Below are positions 7,196-16,165 of a stretch of DNA of 64,000 bases, piece after piece. Source of the stretch: Ensifer sp. LCM 4579 (GTDB lineage Bacteria > Pseudomonadota > Alphaproteobacteria > Rhizobiales > Rhizobiaceae); contig NZ_MDDV01000017.1 of assembly GCF_001854885.1 (NCBI RefSeq), positions 442 through 64,441 on the forward strand, read 5' to 3'. Both the position numbers and the translations under genes were made by a program. The notes beneath the pieces are model-generated. The model was not told the DNA's origin. It was given only the letters and a program-made list of their open reading frames with translations, and did not search any database. Positions within the stretch are counted from its first letter, which is position 1. Each line of letters starts with the position of its first letter.

Positions 7196-10054
7196 ATGTC
7201 GAAGGAAACTGGGCAGCCGAGTTCACCTGCCGCAGTCGACGGGCAGGATTCGCATGCTCGCGACCTGATTGCGATCGTGACGGAGTTCGTACGCGAACTG
7301 CACTCGCAAAGGGCCGACGCCATCGAGATCGCGCCCTCGAGCCGGATCGAACGCGACCTCGGCATCGACAGTCTCGGCCGCACGGAACTGACCTTGCGGA
7401 TCGAACGCGCCTTCCAGGTGAGATTGCCCGCCAACGCCATGTCCGAAGCCGAGACGGTCTCCGATCTCGGTCGGGCGTTGGGACGGGCGCGGCCAGCGGG
7501 AAAGCGCGCCGTCATCCGCAAGAGTACGGCGTCGGCTCTGCCGACCGTTCCGGCCGCGAGCGAGGCTCGCACGCTCGTGGAAGCGCTCGAGTGGCACGAG
7601 AAGCGGCATGGCGACCGCTTGCACCTGACCCTGTTGGAAGACGAGACCACCACGCTCGACACCCTCTCCTATGGCGAGCTCGCCGCGCGGGCGCGCCGGG
7701 TCGCCGCTGCCATCGTCCTCCGCGGCGTTGCGCCGGGTGATCGGGTCGCCTTGATGCTTCCGACCAGCGCCGATTTCTTCGTGGCCTTTTTTGGCATTCT
7801 CTACGCCGGCGCTGTGCCGGTGCCGATCTATCCTCCGACGCGCCTATCGCAACTCGAAGAGCATGTGCGACGCCAAGCCGGAATTCTCGGCAATGCCGGC
7901 GCTCGCCTGCTCATCACCGTGCCGGAGGGCAGGCGGCTTGCCGGCCTGCTCAAGGCGGTGGTGGAGCCGCTGAAGGCGGTCGATTGCGTGGTGGATAGGG
8001 AGAGTGCGGCGTCCGAGAGAGAATTGCCCGGTCCGGCCGATCCGGGCGCGACCGCGCTCATCCAATATACGTCCGGAAGCACCGGAGACCCGAAGGGCGT
8101 CGTGCTGAGCCACGCCAACCTGCTCGCGAACATTCGGGCGATGGGCGAGGCCATGCAGGCTGGCTCGAAGGACGTGTTTGTCAGCTGGTTGCCGCTCTAT
8201 CACGATATGGGGCTGATCGGCGCATGGCTGGGCTGTCTCTATTACGGCGCCCCGCTCTATGCGATGTCGCCCTTGAACTTTCTCACCAGGCCGGAAAGCT
8301 GGCTGTGGGCGATGCACAACTATCGGGCGACCTTGTCGGCATCGCCGAATTTCGGGTTCGAGATTTGTCTCAACAAGCTTTCGGACCCCCTGCTCGAGGG
8401 CCTCGACCTCAGCTCCGTGCGGATGATCGCTAATGGGGCCGAGCCCGTGAGCGCCGCTACTCTGCGCCGCTTCAGCGAACGCTTCGGGCGTTTCGGCCTG
8501 TCTGCCCGGGCCTTGGCCCCGGTCTACGGACTTGCGGAAAGTTCGGTCGGCCTTGCCTTTCCGCCGCTCGGACGCCCGCCGCTGATCGATCGGGTCAACC
8601 GGCGGGCATTGAGCACGCATGGCATCGCCGAAATCGCCAGCGCGGAAGATTCGGCGCCGGTTGAAATCGTCGCCTGCGGTCAGCCCCTGCCGCGCCACGA
8701 AATTCGCATCGTCGACGATGCGGGCCGCGAGCTCGGCGAAAGGAGGGAAGGCCAACTTCAATTTCGTGGACCCTCCGCGACGGCCGGTTATTTCCGTGAC
8801 GAAGAGAAAACACGCGCGCTATTTCACGACGATTGGCTCGACAGTGGCGACCGCGCCTATATGGCCGGAGGCGACGTCTTCATCACCGGACGCGTCAAGG
8901 ACATTATCATCCGTGCCGGGCGTCACCTCTATCCGCAGGAGATTGAGGCGGCCGTAGCGGCCGTTCCCGGCGTCCGCAAGGGAGGGGTCGCCGTCTTTGG
9001 TCAGGCCGATAGGACGACGGGCACCGAGCGGGTGGTTGTCATTGCGGAAACCGCGGAAACCGACCCGGATGCGAGCGCATCCATGCAGGAGCGCGTGATC
9101 GCGGCCACGACCGACATCGTCGGCAGCCCCGCCGACGAGGTGGTTCTGGTACCGCCGCGGTCCGTACCTAAGACATCGAGCGGCAAGATCCGCCGCAGCG
9201 CCGCGAAGGTGCTCTATGAAAGCGGGCGCATCGGGTCGGAGAACCGGCCCCTTCCGTTGCAACTGTCGAGCCTGATGATGCTCGGCATCGGCGCGCAAAT
9301 GCGACGGCTGGCGCGGCGGCTAAAGGAATTCCTCTTCGCGGTCTGGTGGTGGGCGGTACTCGGCGTCGCACTGTCGGCCGGCGCGGTCGCCGTCCTCGTG
9401 CTTCCCCGTCTGTCCTGGCGCTGGCATGCCGTTCGATGGATATGCCGCGCAGCCCTTGCGATCATGGGGGTTCCGCTTGCCGCCAGCGGCGTCGAACGCG
9501 TTCCGAGGCAAGGGGCAATGCTTGCCTTCAATCACTCGAGTTACTTTGACGCATTCGTGCTTGCGGCGATCCTGCCCGGCGAGCCGGCGATCGTCGCCAA
9601 GAGGGAGCTTGCCGGGCATCTCCTCGCCGGCCCGCTGTTGCGCCGTCTCCAAATTCCATTCGTCGAGCGCTACGACGTGTCGGAAAGTCTGGAAGATGCC
9701 AGCAGATTGGCGAGTTTGGCTCGAAAGGGGCGCGTCCTCGTCGTCTTCCCGGAAGGCACGTTCACCCGCAGGCCTGGGCTCACCGGCTTCTATCTGGGGG
9801 CGTTCAAGGTGGCGGCGGCCGCTGGATTGGCGATCCTGCCCGGCATCATACGGGGAACGCGAACCGTGCTTCGAGGCGAGCAATGGTTTCCGAGGCACGG
9901 TGCAATCAGCGTCGAAATTGCCGACGCGGTTGCGCCGTCTGGAACGAGTTTCGAGGCCGTGCTGCAATTGCGCGATGCGGTTCGCGGCGCGATCCTCAGC
10001 CGTTGCGGCGAACCCGATCTTGGCGGCCTGGCAAAGCCGGAACCTCGTGCATGA
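7196..10054 (+). CDS. Acyl carrier protein / fatty acyl-AMP ligase / PlsC-type acyltransferase fusion
   Basis: The 952-residue protein joins three enzymes. Residues ~20-95 are an acyl carrier protein with the phosphopantetheine site at Ser59 (GIDSLGRTEL). Residues ~115-690 are an adenylating domain with the P-loop-like YTSGSTGDPKGVVLSH and the SWLPLYHDMGLIG motif typical of fatty acyl-AMP ligases (FAAL) rather than CoA ligases. After a hydrophobic segment (~712-735), residues ~755-940 form a PlsC/LPLAT acyltransferase with NHSSYFD (His780, Asp785) and FPEGTF (~852). The layout suggests activation of a free fatty acid, loading onto the built-in ACP and transfer to a lipid acceptor at the membrane. 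The acceptor is unknown. The start is the ATG at 7196 with only a weak ribosome-binding site. Confidence 0.88.
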   Translation: MSKETGQPSSPAAVDGQDSHARDLIAIVTEFVRELHSQRADAIEIAPSSRIERDLGIDSLGRTELTLRIERAFQVRLPANAMSEAETVSDLGRALGRARPAGKRAVIRKSTASALPTVPAASEARTLVEALEWHEKRHGDRLHLTLLEDETTTLDTLSYGELAARARRVAAAIVLRGVAPGDRVALMLPTSADFFVAFFGILYAGAVPVPIYPPTRLSQLEEHVRRQAGILGNAGARLLITVPEGRRLAGLLKAVVEPLKAVDCVVDRESAASERELPGPADPGATALIQYTSGSTGDPKGVVLSHANLLANIRAMGEAMQAGSKDVFVSWLPLYHDMGLIGAWLGCLYYGAPLYAMSPLNFLTRPESWLWAMHNYRATLSASPNFGFEICLNKLSDPLLEGLDLSSVRMIANGAEPVSAATLRRFSERFGRFGLSARALAPVYGLAESSVGLAFPPLGRPPLIDRVNRRALSTHGIAEIASAEDSAPVEIVACGQPLPRHEIRIVDDAGRELGERREGQLQFRGPSATAGYFRDEEKTRALFHDDWLDSGDRAYMAGGDVFITGRVKDIIIRAGRHLYPQEIEAAVAAVPGVRKGGVAVFGQADRTTGTERVVVIAETAETDPDASASMQERVIAATTDIVGSPADEVVLVPPRSVPKTSSGKIRRSAAKVLYESGRIGSENRPLPLQLSSLMMLGIGAQMRRLARRLKEFLFAVWWWAVLGVALSAGAVAVLVLPRLSWRWHAVRWICRAALAIMGVPLAASGVERVPRQGAMLAFNHSSYFDAFVLAAILPGEPAIVAKRELAGHLLAGPLLRRLQIPFVERYDVSESLEDASRLASLARKGRVLVVFPEGTFTRRPGLTGFYLGAFKVAAAAGLAILPGIIRGTRTVLRGEQWFPRHGAISVEIADAVAPSGTSFEAVLQLRDAVRGAILSRCGEPDLGGLAKPEPRA

Positions 10055-10266
10055 GTTTTCAAGCGAAAGTCGGCAGGTTGCGGATGCGAGTTGAATGAAT
10101 TCGGGCCATTCCGTCGCATCATAGATTTCCGTCGTCACCAGGGTGCGCCCGCAACATCGGTTGCGGCGGTGTTGTCGGGCGGGCGCCGGAATTGCCGGCC
10201 GAGATTATCGTCCGTCTCCGCGGCGGACGAAGCTGTTTCGCAGTGGGTAACGACATCGCCTGCGCC

Positions 10267-10370
10267 TACAGCGCCGCGCGTCTTATCAGACGCGCAAAGG
10301 TCGCTGTAGCACTTTGAATTGCTGCATGTCTTGTCCTTAAATCGAGGTCGATTAAAGGAGACATGCAGTA
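10267..10370. repeat. Mosaic palindromic intergenic repeat (RIME/ABC-type), complete copy
   Basis: Nested inverted repeats are visible: CTACAGCG (10267-10274) with CGCTGTAG (10302-10309), enclosing GCGCGTCT-TATC-AGACGCGC (10276-10295). A second module follows, CTGCATGT (10322-10329) with ACATGCAG (10361-10368), enclosing CCTTAAATCGAGGTCGATTAAAGG. It fills much of the 335-base gap between two convergent genes; no gene is seen there. Confidence 0.8.
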
Positions 10371-10389
10371 GCCGCGGCGCTGTATCCGT

Positions 10390-10911
10390 TCAGCGAACAA
10401 CCACGACCGAGCAGGGGGCGTATTGGACCACCTTTTGCGATACGCTTCCAACGAGCAACCCCCGCAAACGGCCAAGCCCTCGGCTGCCGACAACGATCAG
10501 GTCGGCGCCGATTTCATCGGCCACGGCGAGTATCGTCTCGGCATAGTCGCCGGGCTCGACGCGGGTGTCGACGGTACCGGCGCCAAGAGCCCGGGCATTT
10601 TCGGCAGCGTCCCGGGCGATATGGTCGCCAAGGACCGATACCGCTTGCGGGATATCGCCCCGCGACTCCTGGAAGAACTCGTTCATCGATGCGGGAACAC
10701 GCCCGAGTTGAGGCAGGGTATAGGCAGATACGCGGCGAACCAGATGCTCCGCATCGGCAAGACGATTTGCTTCTTCCGCTCTCAGGCCATGCAGAATGAC
10801 GTGAAGAACCGTGAGCCGCGCATCAAGGGCCTTGGCGAGATGCGCTGCCATCGTTACGGCCTCGCCGGACTTGTCCGACCCATCGGTGGCGACAAGAATG
10901 TGCTTGGTCAT
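10390..10911 (-). CDS. Universal stress protein (single UspA domain)
   Basis: The protein has 173 residues from the ATG at 10911, which has GGAGGAG 7 bases upstream. It opens with KHILVATDGSDKSGEA and ends with the ATP-binding signature VGSRGLGRLRGLLVGSVSQKVVQYAPCSVVVVR, so it is likely an ATP-binding UspA-type protein. Three further usp-like genes or domains occur in the low-oxygen island (35912, 42001). A one-mismatch anaerobox (10961-10974) lies about 56 bp upstream, so low-oxygen control is possible. Confidence 0.9.
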   Translation of the reverse strand: MTKHILVATDGSDKSGEAVTMAAHLAKALDARLTVLHVILHGLRAEEANRLADAEHLVRRVSAYTLPQLGRVPASMNEFFQESRGDIPQAVSVLGDHIARDAAENARALGAGTVDTRVEPGDYAETILAVADEIGADLIVVGSRGLGRLRGLLVGSVSQKVVQYAPCSVVVVR

Positions 10912-10960
10912 GATACTCTCCTCCATTCTCGAGAGTCTCGCGCCGCGCTGGCGGAATTCA

Positions 10961-10974
10961 ATGATTCCGGTCAA
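10961..10974 (-). promoter_or_regulatory. Degenerate FNR/FixK-type box upstream of usp
   Basis: ATGAT-TCCG-GTCAA differs at one position from TTGAY-N4-RTCAA. Its centre at 10967.5 would place a class II start site near 10926, 15 bases before the ATG. It is the weakest of the boxes listed and its function is an inference. Confidence 0.4.
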
Positions 10975-11005
10975 AAAGCCGTGGACCGCCGAGCGCCCAG
11001 AACGC

Positions 11006-12172
11006 TCAGAGGGCTTCCGGCTTCGAAAGCAGTTCTGACAGGCGGGAGAGAAACTCGGCCGCCCTCAGCGTGTGGCTGACCCTGTGATCGCCGGCAACCG
11101 TCACCTGGATTACCTGCCGGACACAGACGGTGTCGGCGATTGCCCAGGGGCGCGGCGCGGCCGCGCCGCAGGCGATGATCGCGACCTGGGGCGGGTGGAT
11201 CAGCGGAAAGATGCCGTCGGCGTTCCCGGCAGCCAGATTGTTCAGGACGATGGTCGCGTCCGTCATCTCCGACCCGCGCAGCCGACCAAGCCTGGCGCGA
11301 GGCGCAAGCGCGGCAATAGCAAGCATCAATTCGTCGACGCTCCTTGCGGCCGTGTCGCGGATCGCCGGTGCGACCAGGCCGCCGCCGCGCAGCGGCGTCG
11401 CAAGTCCCATATGGACGGCGGATGATGGCAGGAAGCCTCTCTCGCCGTAATGACCGTTCAGATCCGGGACATCCTTCAGCGCGAGTGCCACCGCCTTCAT
11501 CAGCGGCGCCAGGTAGAGGAGCCGGTTCTCGCCCTGCCGGCCGGCGTTCTCGGCCTCCACCCAGTCGAGAAGCGGCGTGGCGTCGATGGCATGAGAAACC
11601 CAGTAATGCGGGATTTCGCGATGCGACCGCAGCATGGCGGCACCGTTCGCCTTGCGCAGGTCTTCGCGCGCGGACCACCCGCCGCGCTTCGACATTCGCA
11701 ACTCCCGGGCATGGTCGAATGGGAACTCGGCCGGGTCGCCGGCGCCGTTCGCGAGGAGCCATGCAGAGGGAGATCCGTTTATCGTAAGCATGCCACCGGC
11801 GTCCTGGCATCCGGCGGGCGTGCGCTCTGCCGGGCGTGGCCGCACCGTGGGCGGTCTTGCGGACCTGCGCCGCTCGTAAGGATGCCCCGGGACCGCGCCT
11901 CTTGCTTTAGCGGCACGCAGGGGGCGATCGGCTTCCTCGGAGCTGAAAATCGTTGCCAGAACGGTTCCGACTTCGATCTGCCGCCCCGGCTGCACACGCT
12001 GCTCTCCGATGACGCCCTCGTCGAAGGCTTCGATCTCTATGGCGCCCGCCTGCGTCTCAGCGAGAGCAATCACATCGCCCCGCTTGATGTGGTCGCCGGG
12101 TTGCTTGAACCACTCGATGAGGGTAGCGGCCTCGATCTCTGCCGCAAGCGTCGGCATCTTGAACTCGATCAT
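11006..12172 (-). CDS. E2-like 2-oxoacid dehydrogenase acyltransferase with degenerate lipoyl and catalytic sites
   Basis: The 388-residue product has an N-terminal biotinyl/lipoyl-type domain (residues 1-78) and a C-terminal catalytic-like domain (about 165-380, with REIPHYWVSHAIDATPLLDW). In functional E2 proteins the lipoyl Lys sits in ETDKA; here the sequence is ETQAGAIEIEA, with Ala42 at the Lys position. The active-site HRxxDG motif reads His363-Arg-Val-Ser-His-Thr, so the Asp and Gly are lost. No peripheral-subunit-binding domain is apparent, and no E1 or E3 gene is adjacent. It is therefore unlikely to be an ordinary E2. A non-lipoylated acyltransferase or a structural protein is possible. 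The ATG at 12172 is preceded by AGGAAGG; upstream in-frame codons look non-coding. Confidence 0.75.
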   Translation of the reverse strand: MIEFKMPTLAAEIEAATLIEWFKQPGDHIKRGDVIALAETQAGAIEIEAFDEGVIGEQRVQPGRQIEVGTVLATIFSSEEADRPLRAAKARGAVPGHPYERRRSARPPTVRPRPAERTPAGCQDAGGMLTINGSPSAWLLANGAGDPAEFPFDHARELRMSKRGGWSAREDLRKANGAAMLRSHREIPHYWVSHAIDATPLLDWVEAENAGRQGENRLLYLAPLMKAVALALKDVPDLNGHYGERGFLPSSAVHMGLATPLRGGGLVAPAIRDTAARSVDELMLAIAALAPRARLGRLRGSEMTDATIVLNNLAAGNADGIFPLIHPPQVAIIACGAAAPRPWAIADTVCVRQVIQVTVAGDHRVSHTLRAAEFLSRLSELLSKPEAL

Positions 12173-12436
12173 CGTCGCATCGCCTTCCTGACTTGCGCAA
12201 TGTCTCGTCTGGCGCACGCGCAGGCGAATAGCCCGCACGCGTGGCCGAATGTCCCGCCGGCGTCCGAAGCTATCGGCAGGACGCCGAATAATAGCGATCT
12301 GCGGCGCGCTTGACGAGGTCGCTTTGAACGGCGTCATTGGCCGTGTTTATAGCGACCGTTTCCGACCCCAAATGGCACCATTTTCCTGTTATGATATGCG
12401 GATCGAGGCCAATATGACACCGAGGATCGATGATCC

Positions 12437-13096
12437 ATGGCCCCAGAGCGAACCGACGTTGTCGAAGTCGAGATCCCGCCCCACCGGTTGCCGGGGTTTC
12501 TCCGCCTGCCGGAGAGCCCGCGCGGCGTGATCGTGTTTGCGCATGGCAGCGGATCGAGCCGCCAAAGCCCACGAAACACCTATGTCGCGGAGGCCTTGCG
12601 GAGACGGGGCTTCGCTACGCTGCTTTTCGACCTCCTGAGCGGGCGGGAAGCGGAGAACCGCGCCAATGTCTTCGATATTCGTCTTCTGGCCGATCGTCTT
12701 GTCGACGCATGCACCTGGGTTGCGACGGCATCCGACACCCGAAACCTGGCAATCGGACTCTTCGGAGCGAGCACCGGCGCGGCCGCCGCTCTCGTGGCGG
12801 CGGCGGAACTTGGCGATCTAGTATTTGCGGTGGTCTCGCGTGGCGGACGACCGGACTTGGCAGCGGCGGTGCTCGAAGACGTCCGCACGCCGACGCTGCT
12901 CGTCGTTGGAGGGGACGACGAGGATGTCCTTCGGTTGAACCAGGCGGCCTTGGCAAAGATTGCGGGCCCCAAGAGACTGGAGATCATCCCGGGCGCGACG
13001 CATCTGTTCTCGGAACCAGGTGCACTCGATGCGGTTATCGAAGCAGCGGCGGATTGGTTCGAAAGCCATTGCGATCGCAACGGCAAGGACAGATAG
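12437..13096 (+). CDS. Alpha/beta hydrolase (dienelactone-hydrolase-like)
   Basis: The protein has 219 residues. It shows an oxyanion motif FAHGSGSSR near residue 35, the nucleophile elbow GLFGASTGAAAAL with Ser near residue 115, an acidic residue in VVGGDDEDV near 160 and the catalytic His in PGATHLFSEPGALD near 190, a complete Ser-Asp-His set in the right order. It is followed after 14 bases by a phosphoribosyltransferase. Hydrolase-phosphoribosyltransferase pairs, sometimes fused, recur in bacteria (for example Rv0571c of Mycobacterium tuberculosis, from memory), which suggests a joint but undefined function. Confidence 0.85.
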   Translation: MAPERTDVVEVEIPPHRLPGFLRLPESPRGVIVFAHGSGSSRQSPRNTYVAEALRRRGFATLLFDLLSGREAENRANVFDIRLLADRLVDACTWVATASDTRNLAIGLFGASTGAAAALVAAAELGDLVFAVVSRGGRPDLAAAVLEDVRTPTLLVVGGDDEDVLRLNQAALAKIAGPKRLEIIPGATHLFSEPGALDAVIEAAADWFESHCDRNGKDR

Positions 13097-13110
13097 CGGA
13101 GGGCGGCGCG

Positions 13111-13749
13111 GTGCGTTATTCGGACCGTCGGGAAGCGGGACAACAACTGGCAAAGGCGCTCGATCACTATCGTGGGCAGGACGTCGTCGTGCTCGCGCTG
13201 CCGCGCGGCGGCGTCCCGGTGGCGTCAGAAGTGGCGGCTCATCTCAACGCGCCGCTCGACCTCCTGCTCGTGCGCAAGATTGGCGTGCCGTGGCAGCCGG
13301 AGCTTGCAATGGGAGCAGTGATAGACGGCGACAGGCCGGCGGTCGTGCGCAATGACGAGACGATCCGTCTTGCCGGCGTGACGGACGCCGAATTCGAGAG
13401 CATCTATCAAAGGGAACTCGCCGAAATAGAGCGACGGCGTCGCCTTTATTTCGCCGGCCGCCCGCCAGCGGAGATCGCGGGGCGTGTCGTCATCGTCGTC
13501 GACGATGGGATCGCGACGGGGGCGACGGTCAAAGCGGCTGTAATCGGGCTCAAGTCCAAGGGGCCGGCGAAAATCGTGGTCGCCGTTCCGGTTGCTCCAC
13601 CGGACGCCGTTGCCGAACTGAAGAGGGAAGCGGACGAAGTGATATGCCCGCTTCAGCCGCGAATGTTCGGCGCCATCGGCTATTTCTATAGCGATTTCGA
13701 GCAATTGACAGATACGGATGTCATGAATTTCTTCGCCGGGCGGTCGTAA
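13111..13749 (+). CDS. Phosphoribosyltransferase (type I PRTase fold)
   Basis: The 212-residue product starts at a GTG at 13111 after GGAGGGCG; a longer in-frame reading overlaps the hydrolase gene and is a shadow. The PRPP-binding loop is VVIVVDDGIATGATVKAAV near residues 128-146, and an ALPRGGVPVASEVA motif lies near residue 30, matching the stand-alone phosphoribosyltransferases of unknown substrate. It forms a two-gene operon with the upstream hydrolase. Its 3' end overlaps the convergent homocysteine methyltransferase gene by 29 bases. Confidence 0.88.
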   Translation: MRYSDRREAGQQLAKALDHYRGQDVVVLALPRGGVPVASEVAAHLNAPLDLLLVRKIGVPWQPELAMGAVIDGDRPAVVRNDETIRLAGVTDAEFESIYQRELAEIERRRRLYFAGRPPAEIAGRVVIVVDDGIATGATVKAAVIGLKSKGPAKIVVAVPVAPPDAVAELKREADEVICPLQPRMFGAIGYFYSDFEQLTDTDVMNFFAGRS

Positions 13750-14689
13750 GCGCTCCTTCGCGAGTAGAAGCGAAGATCTGGCCTCGCTTCAGGGCCGACG
13801 CCAATCGGTGGACATGCTGCGCCCCAATCCCGCAGCAGCCGCCGATGAGGGTCGCGCCTGCCTCCGCCCATTGGCAGGCAAAGCGGGAATAACTGTCGGC
13901 GGACAGATCATCGCGAGTGTCGTGCAGCGTCGCGTTCGCCGCACCGTCCTCCTGATCGCCCTCCAGGGCATTGGCATAGACGCCGACCTCGGTCGATGCG
14001 CCATTCTCGCGTAGAACGGCCGTGGCGACCTCGATCGCTTTGCTCATCACCTCGGGACGGCTGCAATTGAAGAGCAGGGCGCTGGCACCGGAGCCGGCTG
14101 CCCAGGTTGCCGCCCGCGCCACGGGCTCCCCGGATCGCAGCCGCGGTTCGTCGCCGTTGATCGCCGTGACCTCGTCGGCGAGGGTGAAGGAGATCCAGAA
14201 AGGCTTGCCGGTCTTTTCAACGGCGACGCGAACGGCATCCCCCTCGGCGATCAAGCTCAATGTCTCCCCGAGCCAGACATCGACATGGGGTGCGAGGTTC
14301 TCGACCAGGACGGCGAGGTAGTCCTGCACTCGCGATCCATCGAAGCGTTCGGGTTCATAGGAGCCGAAGATCGGCGGCAGGGAGCCCGCAACGAGGACCT
14401 TGCGTCGGCTTTCGGCGTCCGCCGCCGCCCGCGCGAGCCTGCCCGAAAGATCGATCAGCGCCGGTCCCTCCGAGCGAAAGCGCTCCTCGCCGATATGGAA
14501 GGGAACAAGCGCATAGCTGTTGGTGGTGATGACGTCGGCGCCGGCTGCGATGAACTCCTCATGCACCTGCCGCACGATATCGGGCGTTTCGATCAGTGCC
14601 AGGGCCGACCACTCCGGTTGCCGCAATTCGGCGCCCAAGCGGATCAGTTCCCGGCTCATGCCGCCGTCCAGGACACGTATGTTCTTCAT
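13721..14689 (-). CDS. Homocysteine S-methyltransferase family protein (MmuM-like)
   Basis: The 322-residue protein begins MKNIRVLDGGMSREL. It carries the zinc-binding cysteines of the family: one in ALLFNCSRPEVM near residue 213 and the pair in LIGGCCGIG near residue 290. It should transfer a methyl group from S-methylmethionine or a related donor to homocysteine, giving methionine. It is the last gene of a minus-strand operon with a PLP sulphur-amino-acid enzyme and an amino acid ABC transporter. The ATG at 14689 is used; a GTG at 14698 is also in frame. Confidence 0.85.
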   Translation of the reverse strand: MKNIRVLDGGMSRELIRLGAELRQPEWSALALIETPDIVRQVHEEFIAAGADVITTNSYALVPFHIGEERFRSEGPALIDLSGRLARAAADAESRRKVLVAGSLPPIFGSYEPERFDGSRVQDYLAVLVENLAPHVDVWLGETLSLIAEGDAVRVAVEKTGKPFWISFTLADEVTAINGDEPRLRSGEPVARAATWAAGSGASALLFNCSRPEVMSKAIEVATAVLRENGASTEVGVYANALEGDQEDGAANATLHDTRDDLSADSYSRFACQWAEAGATLIGGCCGIGAQHVHRLASALKRGQIFASTREGALTTARRRNS

Positions 14690-14734
14690 GTGATGCACGA
14701 TCTTTCTGTTCTAAGCCTATTGGTTGTCGAATGA

Positions 14735-15991
14735 TCACGGTCGCAGTGCCTGGTCGAAGTCCTCGATGAGGTCCTCGACGGCTTCAAGCCCCACCGAAAC
14801 GCGGAAGACGCCGTCGCCGGCAAAGGAGCGATAGTCGCGGAGTCCTTCCCCCTCGAGACGGTAGGTCGACCTCATCATCTCGTCGGTATCGAGAAACACG
14901 ACGATGCTGCGCTGATGGCCAAGCGAGAAGGCGTAATGGGCGACCTTCAGTTTCTTCGCGAGCCGCGCGGCGACATGGTGCGGAGTGGCGGTCTGGAACG
15001 TAATCATGCCGCCGAAGACCCGCATCTGGTGCTTGGCCAGCGCGTGTTGCGGGTGGCTATCGAGACCCGGATAGGTGACGGCGCGAACCACCGGATGGGT
15101 GGAGAGGAACTCCGCCAGCCGTTCCGCCGATTGCGATATGGTGCGGATCCGCGGAAAGAGCGTGTCGATGCCGCGAAGGATCAACCAGGCGTTCTGTGCC
15201 GACAGAGACGCGCCGAGATAGACACCGGCACGGGAGCGGATTTTCTCGACCACCGCCTTGTTGCCGCAAACGATGCCACCAAGAGCATCGCCATGGCCGT
15301 TGATCAATTTCGTCAAGGAGTGGATGACGAGATCCGCGCCAAGCGATGCTGGCCGGGTCGCGACCGGCGTCGCGAGAGTGGAATCGATCGAGAGAAAAGC
15401 TCCCTTGTCACGGGCGAGATCCGCCACTGCGGTAATGTCCGTCAGCCGCAGGATCGGATTGCAGGGGCTCTCGCAGTGGACGAGCCGGGTATTGGGCCGG
15501 AAGGCGGCGGCGACATCCTCGATGCGCGACATGTTCACCGCCGTCACGTCGACGCCGTAGTCCGGCAGGATGCGCCGCGCGAGCTCGTTGGCGCCGGCAT
15601 AGCAAACGTCGCTGACGATCAGATGGTCGCCCTTCTTCAAGAGCGTGAGGAAGGTTCCGGCGATTGCTGCGACGCCGGTTGCGGTGGCCAGCGCTTCCTC
15701 CGTTCCCTCGATTGCGGCCATGCGCTGTTCGAGCTGGCGCACGGTGGGGTTCGTCCATCGCGCGTATAGATAAGGCAACGCCGTCAGGTCGGATACGCCC
15801 TCGGCCGAAAAGGCGCCGTCGCCCGGAGAGAGCACATTGTTGACCGACATGGAAATGTTGGGCGCGATGGCATGCGTCGCCGGATCGATCACCAGGCCGC
15901 CGTCAAGCGCCAGTGTCTCGGCGCGCAGACCGGAGCTCTGCGGGGCGGCCGTGTCGATCGTGGCGATGGATAGCGATGTCTTGGCGGACAT
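14735..15991 (-). CDS. Cys/Met-metabolism PLP-dependent enzyme (cystathionine gamma-synthase / methionine gamma-lyase family)
   Basis: The protein has 418 residues. The PLP-binding lysine is in VIHSLTKLINGHGDALGG near residue 226, and YARWTNPTVRQLEQRMAAIEG near residue 80 is the substrate and phosphate-binding region of this family. Members act on cystathionine, methionine or O-acylhomoserine; the exact reaction cannot be read from sequence. Its operon partners suggest catabolism or interconversion of an imported sulphur amino acid. The ATG at 15991 follows GGAAGAGG; a longer in-frame reading to 16135 looks non-coding. Confidence 0.85.
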   Translation of the reverse strand: MSAKTSLSIATIDTAAPQSSGLRAETLALDGGLVIDPATHAIAPNISMSVNNVLSPGDGAFSAEGVSDLTALPYLYARWTNPTVRQLEQRMAAIEGTEEALATATGVAAIAGTFLTLLKKGDHLIVSDVCYAGANELARRILPDYGVDVTAVNMSRIEDVAAAFRPNTRLVHCESPCNPILRLTDITAVADLARDKGAFLSIDSTLATPVATRPASLGADLVIHSLTKLINGHGDALGGIVCGNKAVVEKIRSRAGVYLGASLSAQNAWLILRGIDTLFPRIRTISQSAERLAEFLSTHPVVRAVTYPGLDSHPQHALAKHQMRVFGGMITFQTATPHHVAARLAKKLKVAHYAFSLGHQRSIVVFLDTDEMMRSTYRLEGEGLRDYRSFAGDGVFRVSVGLEAVEDLIEDFDQALRP

Positions 15992-16165
15992 TCGGGCCTC
16001 TTCCATTGATGTGATGGGATGCGACTCTATGCGAGTGATGGTGCGATCGGCGGCGAAATCCCCACGGTTGCTGCAGGAAATACGCGCAAAGCGCAGAGAT
16101 CTTCGTCGTAAAAACCCGTCTTCGCCCGTCATCACGCGGGGTTCCGGCGCTCTTCCGTCGAATAA

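Noticed and set aside
12430-13110. Long plus-strand open frame that runs through the alpha/beta hydrolase into the phosphoribosyltransferase
   Set aside because: The first ~227 codons overlap a convincing hydrolase in another frame and show no domain. The real gene starts at the GTG at 13111 with its own ribosome-binding site.
15301-15320. Possible FNR box (TTGATCAATTTCGTCAA)
   Set aside because: The spacing is wrong for the 14-base palindrome and it lies inside the PLP-enzyme coding region.
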